Translations under genes and position numbers: made by a program
Source: Chersky-840 sp035532735
GTDB lineage: Bacteria; Actinomycetota; Acidimicrobiia; Acidimicrobiales; UBA8190
Assembly: GCA_035532735.1 (NCBI GenBank)
Contig: DATKQM010000025.1
Span: forward strand, 1 to 26,991
Reading direction: 5' to 3'
DNA: 26,991 nucleotides
Part shown: piece after piece, positions 15,015-23,356 of the stretch
How the letters are laid out: each line of letters begins with the position of its first letter
Position numbering within the stretch: the stretch's first letter is position 1
Notes under the pieces: generated by a model
The model's input: the letters and a program-made list of their open reading frames with translations, nothing else
Told to the model about the DNA's origin: nothing
Database searches by the model: none

Positions 15015-16136
15015 GTGGGGAGCCCGACCACACACCGCACCGACCACGACGAGCACCACGAACCCCACAGCCACGACCCTGGTGGCGCGCCCGACCACGG
15101 GTACCCGCACCGCCTAGGACTGATGGGGTTGGCGGCGTCAATCGTCCTGCCTCATGACCACGGGGCTCACAGCGGGGAGCGCGTGCTCGAGTCCACCTCC
15201 GCCGGCATCCGGGCCGTGGCCTTGTCGCTGGGGATCCTGGCTGTCACCGCCGTCGTGCAGTTGGTCGGCGCGCTGCTGAGTCACTCCGTCGCGCTGCTGG
15301 CCGACACCATTCACAACTTCGCCGACGCGCTCACGGCTCTACCCCTGGCACTCGCCTTCAAGATGGGACGACGACGTCCCACCCGCCGCTACACCTACGG
15401 GTTCGGTCGGGCCGAGGACCTGGCCGGCGTCGCCATCGTGGCCATCATCGCGGCCTCGACCGTCATCGCTGCCTATGAGGCCGTCGACCGACTGATGAAC
15501 CCCCGTCCCATCAGCGGAGCGGGCTGGGTGATGGCCGCCGGCGGAGTCGGATTCCTGGGCAACGAGCTCGTGGCCATCTACCGGGTGCGCGTCGGTCGCC
15601 GGATCGGCTCGGCGGCACTGGTCGCCGACGGCCTGCACGCCCGCTCCGACGGTTTCACGTCACTGGCTGTCGTGGTTGGCGCGGTGGCGGTCCTTGCCGG
15701 CGCGCCCCGAGCGGATCCGATCGTCGGAGTCGTCATCACCGCCGCCGTGACCTTGGTCCTGTTGGGTGCGACGCGCACGATCTACCGGCGTCTCATGGAC
15801 AGCGTCGACCCCGAGCTCGTCGACCAGGTCGAACATGTCTTGGCGCAAGTGCCCGGTGTCGACGGCGTCGACAATGTTCGCATCCGCTGGGTCGGACACG
15901 AGCTGCGCGCCGAGATCCAGATCTCATCGGACCCATCGCTGAGCCTGGTCGACGCGCACTCGATCGCAGAAGAGGCCCATCACCGCCTCCTCCACGAGGT
16001 GTCGCGCCTCGCCGAGGCGGTGATCCATACCAGTCCCTCTGGGCACCCCGGGCACGACACACCCGATTACCACGAGGCTGTGGCCCACCATTTCCCGGAG
16101 CAGCGAACTCGCAACGATCACGAGGAGAACCGCTGA
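15015..16136 (+). CDS. Cation diffusion facilitator (Zn2+-type) exporter
   Basis: A 373-residue protein from GTG 15015, after AAGGAGG. The first ~55 residues are rich in His and Asp and probably bind metal in the cytoplasm. Six membrane segments follow. Transport-site residues appear in TM2 (HNFAD, H100/D104) and TM5 (HARSD, H208/D212). This HxxxD pair in both helices is the pattern of zinc-type CDF proteins rather than the Mn or Fe types. A C-terminal cytoplasmic domain (from about 255) is typical for regulation by metal-induced dimer closure. A further His cluster sits at the end (HPGHDTPDYHEAVAHH). It exports Zn2+, perhaps also Co2+ or Cd2+, in exchange for protons. The N-terminal extension is longer than in many family members. 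Confidence 0.88.
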   Translation: MGSPTTHRTDHDEHHEPHSHDPGGAPDHGYPHRLGLMGLAASIVLPHDHGAHSGERVLESTSAGIRAVALSLGILAVTAVVQLVGALLSHSVALLADTIHNFADALTALPLALAFKMGRRRPTRRYTYGFGRAEDLAGVAIVAIIAASTVIAAYEAVDRLMNPRPISGAGWVMAAGGVGFLGNELVAIYRVRVGRRIGSAALVADGLHARSDGFTSLAVVVGAVAVLAGAPRADPIVGVVITAAVTLVLLGATRTIYRRLMDSVDPELVDQVEHVLAQVPGVDGVDNVRIRWVGHELRAEIQISSDPSLSLVDAHSIAEEAHHRLLHEVSRLAEAVIHTSPSGHPGHDTPDYHEAVAHHFPEQRTRNDHEENR

Positions 16137-16178
16137 CACGCCCTGCATCATGATCGCCGTCATAGGATGCCGCCTCGC

Positions 16179-16184
16179 TACACT
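16179..16184 (+). promoter_or_regulatory. -10 box of the GNAT gene
   Basis: TACACT is followed after 8 nt by the ATG at 16193. No Shine-Dalgarno site is evident, consistent with a leaderless or near-leaderless message. Confidence 0.4.
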
Positions 16185-16192
16185 CCTGGGCG

Positions 16193-16666
16193 ATGAGTGC
16201 TGACGGGACGGTTACGGCACCCGACGGTGGTGTGGTCGTCGACGAGGTCACGACGGTGACATCCGAAGTCCTCGACGCTCTGCGCGCGCTGGTGCCGGAA
16301 TTGTCCTCATCAGCGCCGCCCCTTACCAACGAAGCGCTCGAGGACATCGTGAGCTCTCCTGCGACCGTGTTGTTCGTGGCGCGCGACGCCGCCGACGGCA
16401 CCATCCTCGGATCGCTCACCCTGGTAGTTTTCAGCGCCCCGACGGGTCCTCGGGCGTGGATCGAGGACGTGGTCGTCACCACCGCCACCCGTGGCCGGGG
16501 TGTCGGGGCGGCTCTCGTCCATGCCGCCAATGCCCGCGCCGCCTCGGCGGGGTCTCGCACCGTCGACCTGACGTCGCGCCCGTCACGAGAGGCGGCCAAC
16601 CGACTGTACGTGCGCCTCGGCTTCGTCCAGCGAGAGACGAACGTCTACCGAAAGACCCTCGAGTAA
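16193..16666 (+). CDS. GNAT-family N-acetyltransferase
   Basis: A 157-residue single-domain protein. The acetyl-CoA-binding motif A is clear: EDVVVTTATRGRGVGAALV with R100-G-R-G-V-G, followed by the helix carrying the ANARAASAG segment and the C-terminal NRLYVRLGFVQRETNVYRK typical of the fold. It transfers an acetyl group from acetyl-CoA to an amine; small-molecule or protein substrates are both possible. It has its own promoter and no informative operon partner. Confidence 0.85.
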   Translation: MSADGTVTAPDGGVVVDEVTTVTSEVLDALRALVPELSSSAPPLTNEALEDIVSSPATVLFVARDAADGTILGSLTLVVFSAPTGPRAWIEDVVVTTATRGRGVGAALVHAANARAASAGSRTVDLTSRPSREAANRLYVRLGFVQRETNVYRKTLE

Positions 16667-16745
16667 CGACGGTCGTCAGTCACACCAACCGCCCGTCGGA
16701 TGAAAAGCCGACGGCGGGGTCCTCGGACGGGAAGAATGGCTCGCG

Positions 16746-17777
16746 ATGCGGACTCCGAACATGTATGGGCCAGATGCCACCTTCGCAGGTGTTCCCGCCG
16801 CCGACCTCGACGCGCCTGAGAGCTATTCGACTGCTGGTGCGGTGATCCTGGGGGCGCCCTTCGACGGTGGCACCTCGCACCGACCCGGATGTCGCTTCGG
16901 ACCCCAGGCGATCCGGCTCACCGACTACCTCCCCCATGACGGGAGCCGGCCCCATCTGGCTCTGGGCGTGGACCCGTTGGCAGAACTGGCCGTGGTCGAC
17001 GTCGGTGACGTCGAGATGCTCCCGGGCGAGATCGAAGTCTCGCTCCAGCGCCTCGAGCGCGCTGTGGAGCTGGTGGCACGCTCGGGCTCGGTGCCCGTCG
17101 TCCTGGGTGGGGATCACACCATCGCCCTCCCCGATGTCACCGGGGTCGCCAAGCACGTCGGTTGGGGTCGGGTCTCGGTCATCCACTTCGACGCCCACGC
17201 CGACACCGCGGACCACCAGTTCGGGTCCCTGTACGGCCACGGGACACCGATGCGTCGCCTCATCGAGTCCGGCGCGGCGCGCGGCGATCGCTTCCTGCAG
17301 ATCGGCTTACGCGGCTACTGGCCCGACTCCGACACCCTGGCCTGGATGGCCGAGCAAGGGATGCGGAGCTTCGAGATGACAGAGATCGAGGCACGCGGGT
17401 TGCCGGCTTGTCTGACCGAGGCGTTTGCCATCGCCACCGACGAGTGCGACGCCGTGTTCCTCTCCATCGACATCGATGTCGTCGACCCGGGGTTCGCGCC
17501 CGGAACCGGCACGCCCGAACCCGGAGGCTTCTCGAGCCGTCAGCTCCTCGACGCCGTGCGGCGCGCCACCATGGAGCTTCCCGTGGCCGGCGTCGACGTC
17601 GTCGAGGTGTCGCCTCCCTACGACCACGCCGAGGTCACGGCCTATCTCGCCAACCGCGTCGTCCTGGAAGCCCTGTCGGGAATCGCGTGGCGCCGGCGCA
17701 CCGGATCGGCTGACGACCCGCGCCGGCGCCCCGAGGACCCATTGCTCGAAGGGCGCGATCACCGCCCCGTCGACTGA
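16746..17777 (+). CDS. Agmatinase-family ureohydrolase
   Basis: A 343-residue protein of the arginase/agmatinase fold. The binuclear manganese ligands are all present: GGDHT (H124), FDAHADT (D149, H151, D153) and SIDIDVVDPGFAPGTGTPEPGG (D242, D244). The length is close to the family norm plus a ~25-residue charged C-terminal tail. The family hydrolyses guanidino compounds, releasing urea: agmatine, guanidinobutyrate, guanidinopropionate or related substrates. The N-terminal MYGPDATFAGV and GAPFDGG segments fit the agmatinase branch, but the exact substrate is not fixed by sequence alone. No good ribosome-binding site precedes the ATG at 16746; ATG at 16761 is an alternative. Its stop is 8 nt from that of the convergent PLP decarboxylase. 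Confidence 0.85.
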   Translation: MRTPNMYGPDATFAGVPAADLDAPESYSTAGAVILGAPFDGGTSHRPGCRFGPQAIRLTDYLPHDGSRPHLALGVDPLAELAVVDVGDVEMLPGEIEVSLQRLERAVELVARSGSVPVVLGGDHTIALPDVTGVAKHVGWGRVSVIHFDAHADTADHQFGSLYGHGTPMRRLIESGAARGDRFLQIGLRGYWPDSDTLAWMAEQGMRSFEMTEIEARGLPACLTEAFAIATDECDAVFLSIDIDVVDPGFAPGTGTPEPGGFSSRQLLDAVRRATMELPVAGVDVVEVSPPYDHAEVTAYLANRVVLEALSGIAWRRRTGSADDPRRRPEDPLLEGRDHRPVD

Positions 17778-17785
17778 GTGTTCTG

Positions 17786-19144
17786 TCAGGCCATCGTGGC
17801 CAGGATCTCCTCGACGATGGCGAGCGACGTGCCGGGGTGGAGGAACGCCATCCGGGCCACGGTTTCGCCCTCCCAGGTCGTCGGCGTGACGAAGCCGACC
17901 TGTTGGGCAAGGAGCCGCACCGACCACTGGTTGTAGTCGGAAGTGCTCCATCCCAGGCGGCGAAAGAGCACGATGGACAGCTCCGGTGCACGGACCAGCT
18001 CGAGGTGCGGCGACGCGGTGATCAGCCCTGCACTGGCCCACGCCGTCTGAAGCACGGTCTCCACCGCGTCTCGGTATGCACCAACACCGTGGACCGCCAG
18101 GGAGAACCATAGAGGCAGGCCCCGCGCCCGACGGGTCAGGTGCACGGCATAGTCGCTCGGGTTCCATACGGGGTTGTCCTCGTCGTGGATGACGTCGAGG
18201 TAGGAAGCCTCCTGGGAGTGGACCGCCTTCGCCAACGCGGGTTGGCGGTACAGAAGAGCGGCACAGTCGAAGGGGGCATACAGCCATTTGTGCGGGTCGA
18301 TCACGAACGAGTCCGCGTTCTCGATCCCCGCGTACCGGTCGCGGACAAGGGGGGTGAAGAGTCCCGGGCCACCGTAGGCGGCATCGACGTGGAACCACAG
18401 GCCGCGCTGGCGCGCCACCTTGGAGATACCGGCCAGGTCGTCGACGATCCCGGCATTGGTCGTGCCCGCCGTGGCGACGACACCGATCACGTCGTCGGGG
18501 TGGTGGTCGCCTTCGAGCGCGTCCGCCAATGCGTCACCGGTGAGACGGTGATCGATCGAAGGCACCACGAAGGGCTCGACACTCAAAATCCGTAGAGCCT
18601 TCTCGACCGAGGCGTGGGCTTCCTCGCTGACGGCGATGCGCGCTCGGACAGGAGCCTCGCCGCGCCGGAGCGCGGCGGTGTCGCGCGCCACGACCAGGGC
18701 GGAGAGATTGGCGATCGACCCACCCGACACAAAGCACCCGCCTGCTCCGGGGGGAAGGCCGGCCAACTCGGCCAGGAACTCGAGCACCTGATTCTCCGCC
18801 GCCACGGCTCCGGCCGCCTCCAACCACGACGTGCCTTGAAGTGAGGAGCACGACACGATCATGTCGAACAGGAGGGCCGCCTTTGTGGGCGCGGCGGGGA
18901 TGAACGCAAGAAAGCGCGGGCTGTCACAGGAGACCACCGCGGTCGCCAGGTGATCCGAGAACAATGCCAGGACGGCCTCGGGATCGTGGCCCGTCTCTCC
19001 GATCAGACCGGACAAGACCTTGTCGAATGACTCGCGCGTACCCCCGAAGTCCAGCGACACCGGGTCGAGTGCCAGGCGCTGGCGGCAATAGTCGAAGATC
19101 ATCTCGACCATGCGCTCGTCGTTCACGAACATGGGATTTGCCAT
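17786..19144 (-). CDS. Group II PLP-dependent amino acid decarboxylase
   Basis: The start is ATG 19144, because GGAGG lies 7 nt upstream; the frame is open further upstream without support. 452 residues. Hallmarks of the group II (aromatic amino acid, glutamate or diaminobutyrate) decarboxylase fold are FVSGGSIANLSAL (138-150), the ring-stacking His in SEEAHASVEKA (H177), TAGTTNAG, the aspartate in FHVDAAYGG (D254) and the PLP lysine in DPHKWLYAPFD (K286). It decarboxylates an amino acid to an amine. The region that sets substrate choice does not let me name one. It is convergent with, not co-transcribed with, the agmatinase-family gene, so a shared polyamine pathway is possible but not shown. 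Confidence 0.85.
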   Translation of the reverse strand: MANPMFVNDERMVEMIFDYCRQRLALDPVSLDFGGTRESFDKVLSGLIGETGHDPEAVLALFSDHLATAVVSCDSPRFLAFIPAAPTKAALLFDMIVSCSSLQGTSWLEAAGAVAAENQVLEFLAELAGLPPGAGGCFVSGGSIANLSALVVARDTAALRRGEAPVRARIAVSEEAHASVEKALRILSVEPFVVPSIDHRLTGDALADALEGDHHPDDVIGVVATAGTTNAGIVDDLAGISKVARQRGLWFHVDAAYGGPGLFTPLVRDRYAGIENADSFVIDPHKWLYAPFDCAALLYRQPALAKAVHSQEASYLDVIHDEDNPVWNPSDYAVHLTRRARGLPLWFSLAVHGVGAYRDAVETVLQTAWASAGLITASPHLELVRAPELSIVLFRRLGWSTSDYNQWSVRLLAQQVGFVTPTTWEGETVARMAFLHPGTSLAIVEEILATMA

Positions 19145-19233
19145 GGTGTCGCCTCCGGGCTCCAGGATCGCACCCGGAAGGAGCGTCGACGCTGATCCAC
19201 ATCGCTCGGTGCCGACGTGGCAGCGTGGGGGGC

Positions 19234-20307
19234 ATGGACCTCCCCGTGATGCCGCCGGTTGCACCCATGCTCGCCAAGCTCGCCCGGGAGCTCCCCATCC
19301 TCGACGGCATGCTCTACGAGCCGAAATGGGACGGGTTCCGGTGCGTCGCCTTCAGAGACGGCCCCGAGGTGGAGTTGGGCAGTCGAAACGAGCGCCCCCT
19401 CACGAGGTACTTCCCCGAGTTGGCCGAACCGATCCGTGCCGCGTTCCCAGCACGAGCCGTGGTGGACGGCGAGATCGTGATCGCCGGCCCCCACGGACTC
19501 GACTTCAACGCCCTGCTCCAGCGGATTCACCCGGCCGCGTCCCGAGTGGCGATGTTGGCCGACACCACGCCCGCGTCGTTCGTCGCATTCGACCTCCTCG
19601 CACTCGGAGATCGGGACCTCAGGGGTGAGCCCTTCTCGGTGCGACGCGTCCTGCTCGAAGAGGGGCTCGGCGGTTGCGACGCCCCGGTGCACCTGACCCC
19701 GTCGACCACCGACCCCGCTGTCGCCAGTGACTGGTTCTCGCGCTTCGAAGGTGCGGGACTCGACGGCGTCGTGGCCAAGCGCCCGGACCTCACCTATCGC
19801 GAAGGCGAGCGGGTCATGGCCAAGGTGAAGCACGAGCGCACCGCCGACTGCGCAGTGGCTGGCTTCCGCTGGCACAAGTCCGGTGGAGTCGTGGGGTCCC
19901 TGCTCCTCGGCCTCTTCGACGAAGCGGGCAACCTCCATCATGTGGGGGTCTCGGCCTCGTTCACCGCCGCGCGACGCCGGGAGTTGGTCGACGAACTGGC
20001 CCCGCACCGGGCGACGACACTCGACGGTCATCCCTGGGCGACTTGGGCAGAGTTCCAGCACGACAGCGACCATCCGGGGCGCAAGCCCGGGGCGCCGTCG
20101 CGTTGGAACGCGGGCAAGAACCTGAGCTGGGAGCCGGTCAACCTGGGTCTGGTGTGCGAGGTGGCCTATGACCATCTCCAAGGTGACCGTTTTCGCCACG
20201 CCACCACGTTTCGTCGGTGGCGTACGGACCGTCGCCCCGAATCGTGCACCTACGCCCAATTGGACGTTGTCGTCCCCGCCGAGCTCGAGTCAGTCTTCCG
20301 AGCCTGA
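19234..20307 (+). CDS. ligC: ATP-dependent DNA ligase, LigC type
   Basis: A 357-residue ligase with nucleotidyltransferase and OB-fold domains and no extra domains, the length of actinobacterial LigC. The catalytic lysine is K31 in EPKWDGFR. Other ligase motifs are VVDGEIVI (77-84), FVAFDLLAL, GLDGVVAKR (176-183) and AKVKHERTAD. The start is ATG 19234, after a G-rich stretch; the frame runs further upstream without support. LigC enzymes seal nicks in repair, including Ku-independent end joining and base excision repair in mycobacteria. Its last 18 bp overlap the 3' end of the convergent Prim-Pol gene, the typical LigC partner. No Ku gene is in the window. Confidence 0.88.
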   Translation: MDLPVMPPVAPMLAKLARELPILDGMLYEPKWDGFRCVAFRDGPEVELGSRNERPLTRYFPELAEPIRAAFPARAVVDGEIVIAGPHGLDFNALLQRIHPAASRVAMLADTTPASFVAFDLLALGDRDLRGEPFSVRRVLLEEGLGGCDAPVHLTPSTTDPAVASDWFSRFEGAGLDGVVAKRPDLTYREGERVMAKVKHERTADCAVAGFRWHKSGGVVGSLLLGLFDEAGNLHHVGVSASFTAARRRELVDELAPHRATTLDGHPWATWAEFQHDSDHPGRKPGAPSRWNAGKNLSWEPVNLGLVCEVAYDHLQGDRFRHATTFRRWRTDRRPESCTYAQLDVVVPAELESVFRA

Positions 20308-21336
20308 CGCCGGAGCCTCGGGTTCGCGCTGGCGCGACCGGCTCGGTGCGGCCCGGTGAGGCTCACCTTTCTGTTTGGGGAAGTTCGGTGGCCACGGCGC
20401 GTCGCCGAGGCCGTCGACCTCGTCACGGTACGAGAGCTCGAGCAGCCCACTGAGGTCGTAGCGCGCCTCGTCGATAGGAGCGCCAGGATCGCCCCGGGTC
20501 GCGAAACGACCGGGGACCGTGGCAATGGTCAGGTCGCCGGGATCGACGTCGGGGACCTCGTCCCAGTCGAGCGGGCACGACACCCGTCCTTCGGGGTTGG
20601 CTCTCACTGAATAGGCCGACGCCACGGTCCTGTCACGCGCGTTCTGGTTGTAGTCGACGAACACGCGCTCACCTCGCTGCTCCTTCCACCACGCCGATGT
20701 GGCGATGTCGGGAAGCCGGCGCTCGAGCTCTCGCGCCAAGGCCAACGCCGCTCGACGGACGTCGGTGAAGGTCCAGCGCGGCTCGATGGGGACATTCACG
20801 TGCATGCCCCGCGACCCCGAGGTCTTCGGGAACCCGACCAGCGCGTGCTCCTCGAGCACGGCGTGTGTCTCGAGTGCCACGCGCCGCACCGCTTCGAACG
20901 ACACGCCGGGCTGCGGGTCGAGGTCCACGCGCAGCTCATCGGGATGATCGGTGTCGCTCCTGCGCACCGGCCACGGATTGAGGTCGAGACAACCCAGATT
21001 CACGGCCCACAGGATGTGGGCAACGTCCACCGGGCACAGCTCCTTGGCGCTACGACCGCTCGGGAACGTCACCGTCACGGTCTCGAGCCACGGCGGATGA
21101 CCCGACGGCACGCGCTTTTGGTAGAAGAAGTCCCCCTCGGACCCGTCGGGGTACCGCTTCAGTACGGTCGGGCGTTCGCGCACGCCCCGCAAGGCGCCGG
21201 GGCCGACGGCGAAGTAGTACCAGACGAGATCGAGCTTGGTCTCGCCCCGGGTCGAGAAAAAGACCTTGTCGGGGTTGGAGATCTTCACGCTGTGCCCGTC
21301 GACCTCCACCGCCACAGCGGGCACCCCGGCAGCCAT
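20290..21336 (-). CDS. LigD-like polymerase domain protein (Prim-Pol)
   Basis: A 348-residue stand-alone archaeo-eukaryotic-primase-type polymerase. The start is ATG 21336 (MAAGVPAVAVEVDG), the start nearest the conserved domain; no strong ribosome-binding site is seen. Motifs are ISNPDKVFF, FFYQKRVP, the catalytic RVDLDPQPG (D138/D140), SGSRGMHVNVP (H179) and DYNQNARDRTVASAYSVR. Such enzymes add nucleotides or ribonucleotides at breaks and gaps, as the LigD polymerase domain or as free-standing Prim-PolC beside LigC. The C-terminal ~40 residues are basic and disordered-looking. The convergent overlap with ligC suggests a shared repair role but separate transcripts. Confidence 0.87.
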   Translation of the reverse strand: MAAGVPAVAVEVDGHSVKISNPDKVFFSTRGETKLDLVWYYFAVGPGALRGVRERPTVLKRYPDGSEGDFFYQKRVPSGHPPWLETVTVTFPSGRSAKELCPVDVAHILWAVNLGCLDLNPWPVRRSDTDHPDELRVDLDPQPGVSFEAVRRVALETHAVLEEHALVGFPKTSGSRGMHVNVPIEPRWTFTDVRRAALALARELERRLPDIATSAWWKEQRGERVFVDYNQNARDRTVASAYSVRANPEGRVSCPLDWDEVPDVDPGDLTIATVPGRFATRGDPGAPIDEARYDLSGLLELSYRDEVDGLGDAPWPPNFPKQKGEPHRAAPSRSRQREPEAPASGSED

Positions 21337-21379
21337 GAGTCGATGGTGACACGGATCGGCGGCCGAGACGAACGATCGG

Positions 21380-21385
21380 TAGCCT
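21380..21385 (+). promoter_or_regulatory. -10 box of the HhH-PHP gene
   Basis: TAGCCT ends 9 nt before ATG 21395, in the 58-nt gap to the divergent Prim-Pol start. No Shine-Dalgarno site is seen. Confidence 0.4.
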
Positions 21386-21394
21386 CGGGTCTCG

Positions 21395-22417
21395 ATGGAT
21401 CCCGACGTCGCCCTTCGACGCATCGCCTATCTCCTCGAGGCTCGGCGCGCCGAGTCCTACAAGGTCCGGGCCTTCCGACGCGCCGCAGCCACGGTGGACG
21501 AGATCGACCCCACCGTGCTGGCCCAGCGGGCCTCCTCAGGTCGTCTCACCGACCTCCCCGGGGTGGGCGACACCACGGCCCAGGTGATCGCCGAGGCCGT
21601 CGCGGGCGAGACACCCGCCTACCTCCTCCAGCTCGAGGAGGAGGCCAAGCCCACATTGACCGGCCGGGCCGCCGAGCTACGCGACTTGCTCCGAGGGGAC
21701 TGCCACAGCCATTCGGACTGGTCCGACGGGGGCAGCCCCATCGCCGAGATGGCCCGAGCCGCCGCCGCTCTCGGCCACGAATACCTGGCACTCACCGACC
21801 ACAGCCCCCGACTGACCATCGCGCACGGGCTCGACCCCGAGCGCCTGGTCCGTCAGCTCGAGGTGGTCGACACGCTGAACGCAGAGTTGGCACCATTTCG
21901 GATTCTCACCGGCATCGAAGTCGACATCCTCGAAGACGGCTCACTCGACCAGGAGCCCGAGCTCCTGGGGCGGCTCGACGTCGTGGTGGCCAGTGTGCAC
22001 TCGAAGCTCAAAATGGACCCGGCACAGATGACACGGCGCATGGTGGCGGCCATCGAGAGCCCCCACACCGACATCCTCGGCCATTGCACGGGTCGGATCG
22101 TCGTCGGCCGCGGTCGACCGGAGTCGCGATTCGACCACGGCGCGGTGTTCGAGGCGTGCGCACGAACCGGGACTGCCGTCGAGATCAACTCACGGCCCGA
22201 ACGACTCGATCCGCCCGCGCCGCTCCTGCGCGCCGCCATGGCGGCGGGATGCCTGGTGTCGATCGACACCGATGCTCATGCCCCGGGCCAGCTCGAGTGG
22301 CTGGGCAACGGCTGCGAAAAGGCGGCCGACGCCGAGGTCCCGACCGATCGGATCGTCAACATCTGGCCCCGGGCGAAGCTGCTCGAGTGGACCCAGGGCC
22401 ACGGTGGTAGGCCGTGA
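21395..22417 (+). CDS. HhH-PHP protein resembling PolX without the polymerase core
   Basis: A 340-residue protein. Residues ~5-85 resemble the PolX 8-kDa/helix-hairpin-helix start (IAYLLEARRAESYKVRAFRRAA, then LPGVGDTTAQVIAE). Residues ~98-330 are a PHP metal-dependent phosphoesterase with CHSHSDWSDG (H104, H106), LTDHSP (H136), GIEVDIL (E175), ASVHSKL (H202), LGHCTGR (H230) and IDTDAHA (D293, H295), so the trinuclear metal site looks complete. Bacterial PolX carries fingers and palm domains between these two parts, which are absent here. Likely activities are 3'-5' exonuclease, AP endonuclease or 3'-phosphatase in repair. Its position beside Prim-Pol and ligC supports a repair role. The stop overlaps the next start (GTGA). 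Confidence 0.82.
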   Translation: MDPDVALRRIAYLLEARRAESYKVRAFRRAAATVDEIDPTVLAQRASSGRLTDLPGVGDTTAQVIAEAVAGETPAYLLQLEEEAKPTLTGRAAELRDLLRGDCHSHSDWSDGGSPIAEMARAAAALGHEYLALTDHSPRLTIAHGLDPERLVRQLEVVDTLNAELAPFRILTGIEVDILEDGSLDQEPELLGRLDVVVASVHSKLKMDPAQMTRRMVAAIESPHTDILGHCTGRIVVGRGRPESRFDHGAVFEACARTGTAVEINSRPERLDPPAPLLRAAMAAGCLVSIDTDAHAPGQLEWLGNGCEKAADAEVPTDRIVNIWPRAKLLEWTQGHGGRP

Positions 22418-23322
22418 GCGATGCCACTGACGACGCGGCGAGCACCACCATTGAGTCCTTGGTGCTCCGTGACGGTCGAGCCCTCGAGGTCTTCACGGCG
22501 GGCCCACCCGATGGAATCGCCGTCGTCTATCACCACGGCACGCCCTTCGCCGCCGTTCCCTATGACAGTGCGGCGCAGAGCGTCTCGGCCCGGGGCGGGT
22601 GCCTCGTCTACTGGTCACGCCCCGGGTATGCCGGATCGACGAGTCAGCCCGGCCGCCGCGTGGCGGACGCCGCGACTGACACCGGCGAGGTTCTCGACGT
22701 GCTCGGCTATGACCGGTTCGTGACGTTGGGATGGTCCGGAGGCGGACCCCATGCCCTCGCCTGCGCCGCGATCATGCCGGGACGATGCCGATCCGCCGCC
22801 ATCATCGCCGGCGTCGCCCCCTTCGATGCCGAGGGGCTCGACTTCCTCGACGGCATGGGGCCCGAGAACATCGAGGAATTCGGTCTGGCCGCCGCAGGTG
22901 GAGCGCCGTTCTCGGAATTCTTGACCCGGGAGTCGGCGCAATTCACGACGCTGTCGGGGCCCGACATGGTCGAGGCCCTCGGGGGTCTCGTCTCCGAGGT
23001 GGACAAGGCGGCTCTCACCGGACCGCTGGCCGACTTCATGGCGAGGGCTCTGGCGGCGGCGGGGTCCGGCAGCACGGCCGGATGGCACGACGACGACATG
23101 GCCTTTCTGGGCGACTGGGGATTCGACGTCACCGACGTGGGTTGCCCGGTCTCGATCTGGCAGGGGCGCCAGGACCGCATGGTCCCCTATGCGCACGGGG
23201 AGTGGCTCGCCACGCACGTGCCCGGGGCACGGCCGCATCTGCGCCCCGACGATGGGCACGTGTCGCTGTTCGTCGGCGCCTTCGAGCACATCCTCGACGA
23301 CCTGCTCACTTCGGCGTACTGA
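22414..23322 (+). CDS. Alpha/beta hydrolase
   Basis: A 302-residue protein from GTG 22414, overlapping the preceding stop by 4 nt, so translation is probably coupled to the HhH-PHP gene. The alpha/beta hydrolase fold is clear: oxyanion segment YHHGTPFAA, nucleophile elbow GWSGGGPHA (S108), acidic residue in WQGRQDRMVP (D254) and histidine in DDGHVSLF (H282). The cap region between is short. It could be an esterase, lipase or haloperoxidase-like hydrolase; the substrate is unknown. The link to DNA repair is only positional. Confidence 0.85.
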   Translation: MSDATDDAASTTIESLVLRDGRALEVFTAGPPDGIAVVYHHGTPFAAVPYDSAAQSVSARGGCLVYWSRPGYAGSTSQPGRRVADAATDTGEVLDVLGYDRFVTLGWSGGGPHALACAAIMPGRCRSAAIIAGVAPFDAEGLDFLDGMGPENIEEFGLAAAGGAPFSEFLTRESAQFTTLSGPDMVEALGGLVSEVDKAALTGPLADFMARALAAAGSGSTAGWHDDDMAFLGDWGFDVTDVGCPVSIWQGRQDRMVPYAHGEWLATHVPGARPHLRPDDGHVSLFVGAFEHILDDLLTSAY

Positions 23323-23325
23323 CCG

Positions 23326-23346
23326 GTCGGGCCCGGCCCGTCCGAC
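23326..23346. terminator. Possible hairpin between convergent genes
   Basis: GTCGG (23326-23330) can pair with CCGAC (23342-23346), and a competing 5-bp stem CGGGC/GCCCG with a 3-nt loop lies at 23328-23340. It sits in the 34-nt gap between the hydrolase and the convergent hypothetical gene. Weak on its own. Confidence 0.3.
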
Positions 23347-23356
23347 GACGCGCGGC

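Noticed and set aside
16746..19144. Agmatinase-family gene and PLP decarboxylase as an arginine-to-putrescine operon.
   Set aside because: They are convergent, so not an operon, and group II decarboxylases are not typical arginine decarboxylases; the substrates are not determined.
20800..22410. Plus-strand open frame of about 536 codons across the Prim-Pol and HhH-PHP genes.
   Set aside because: It spans antisense of one well-supported gene and another frame of a second; the composition is Arg/Pro/Gly-rich, as expected of shadow frames.
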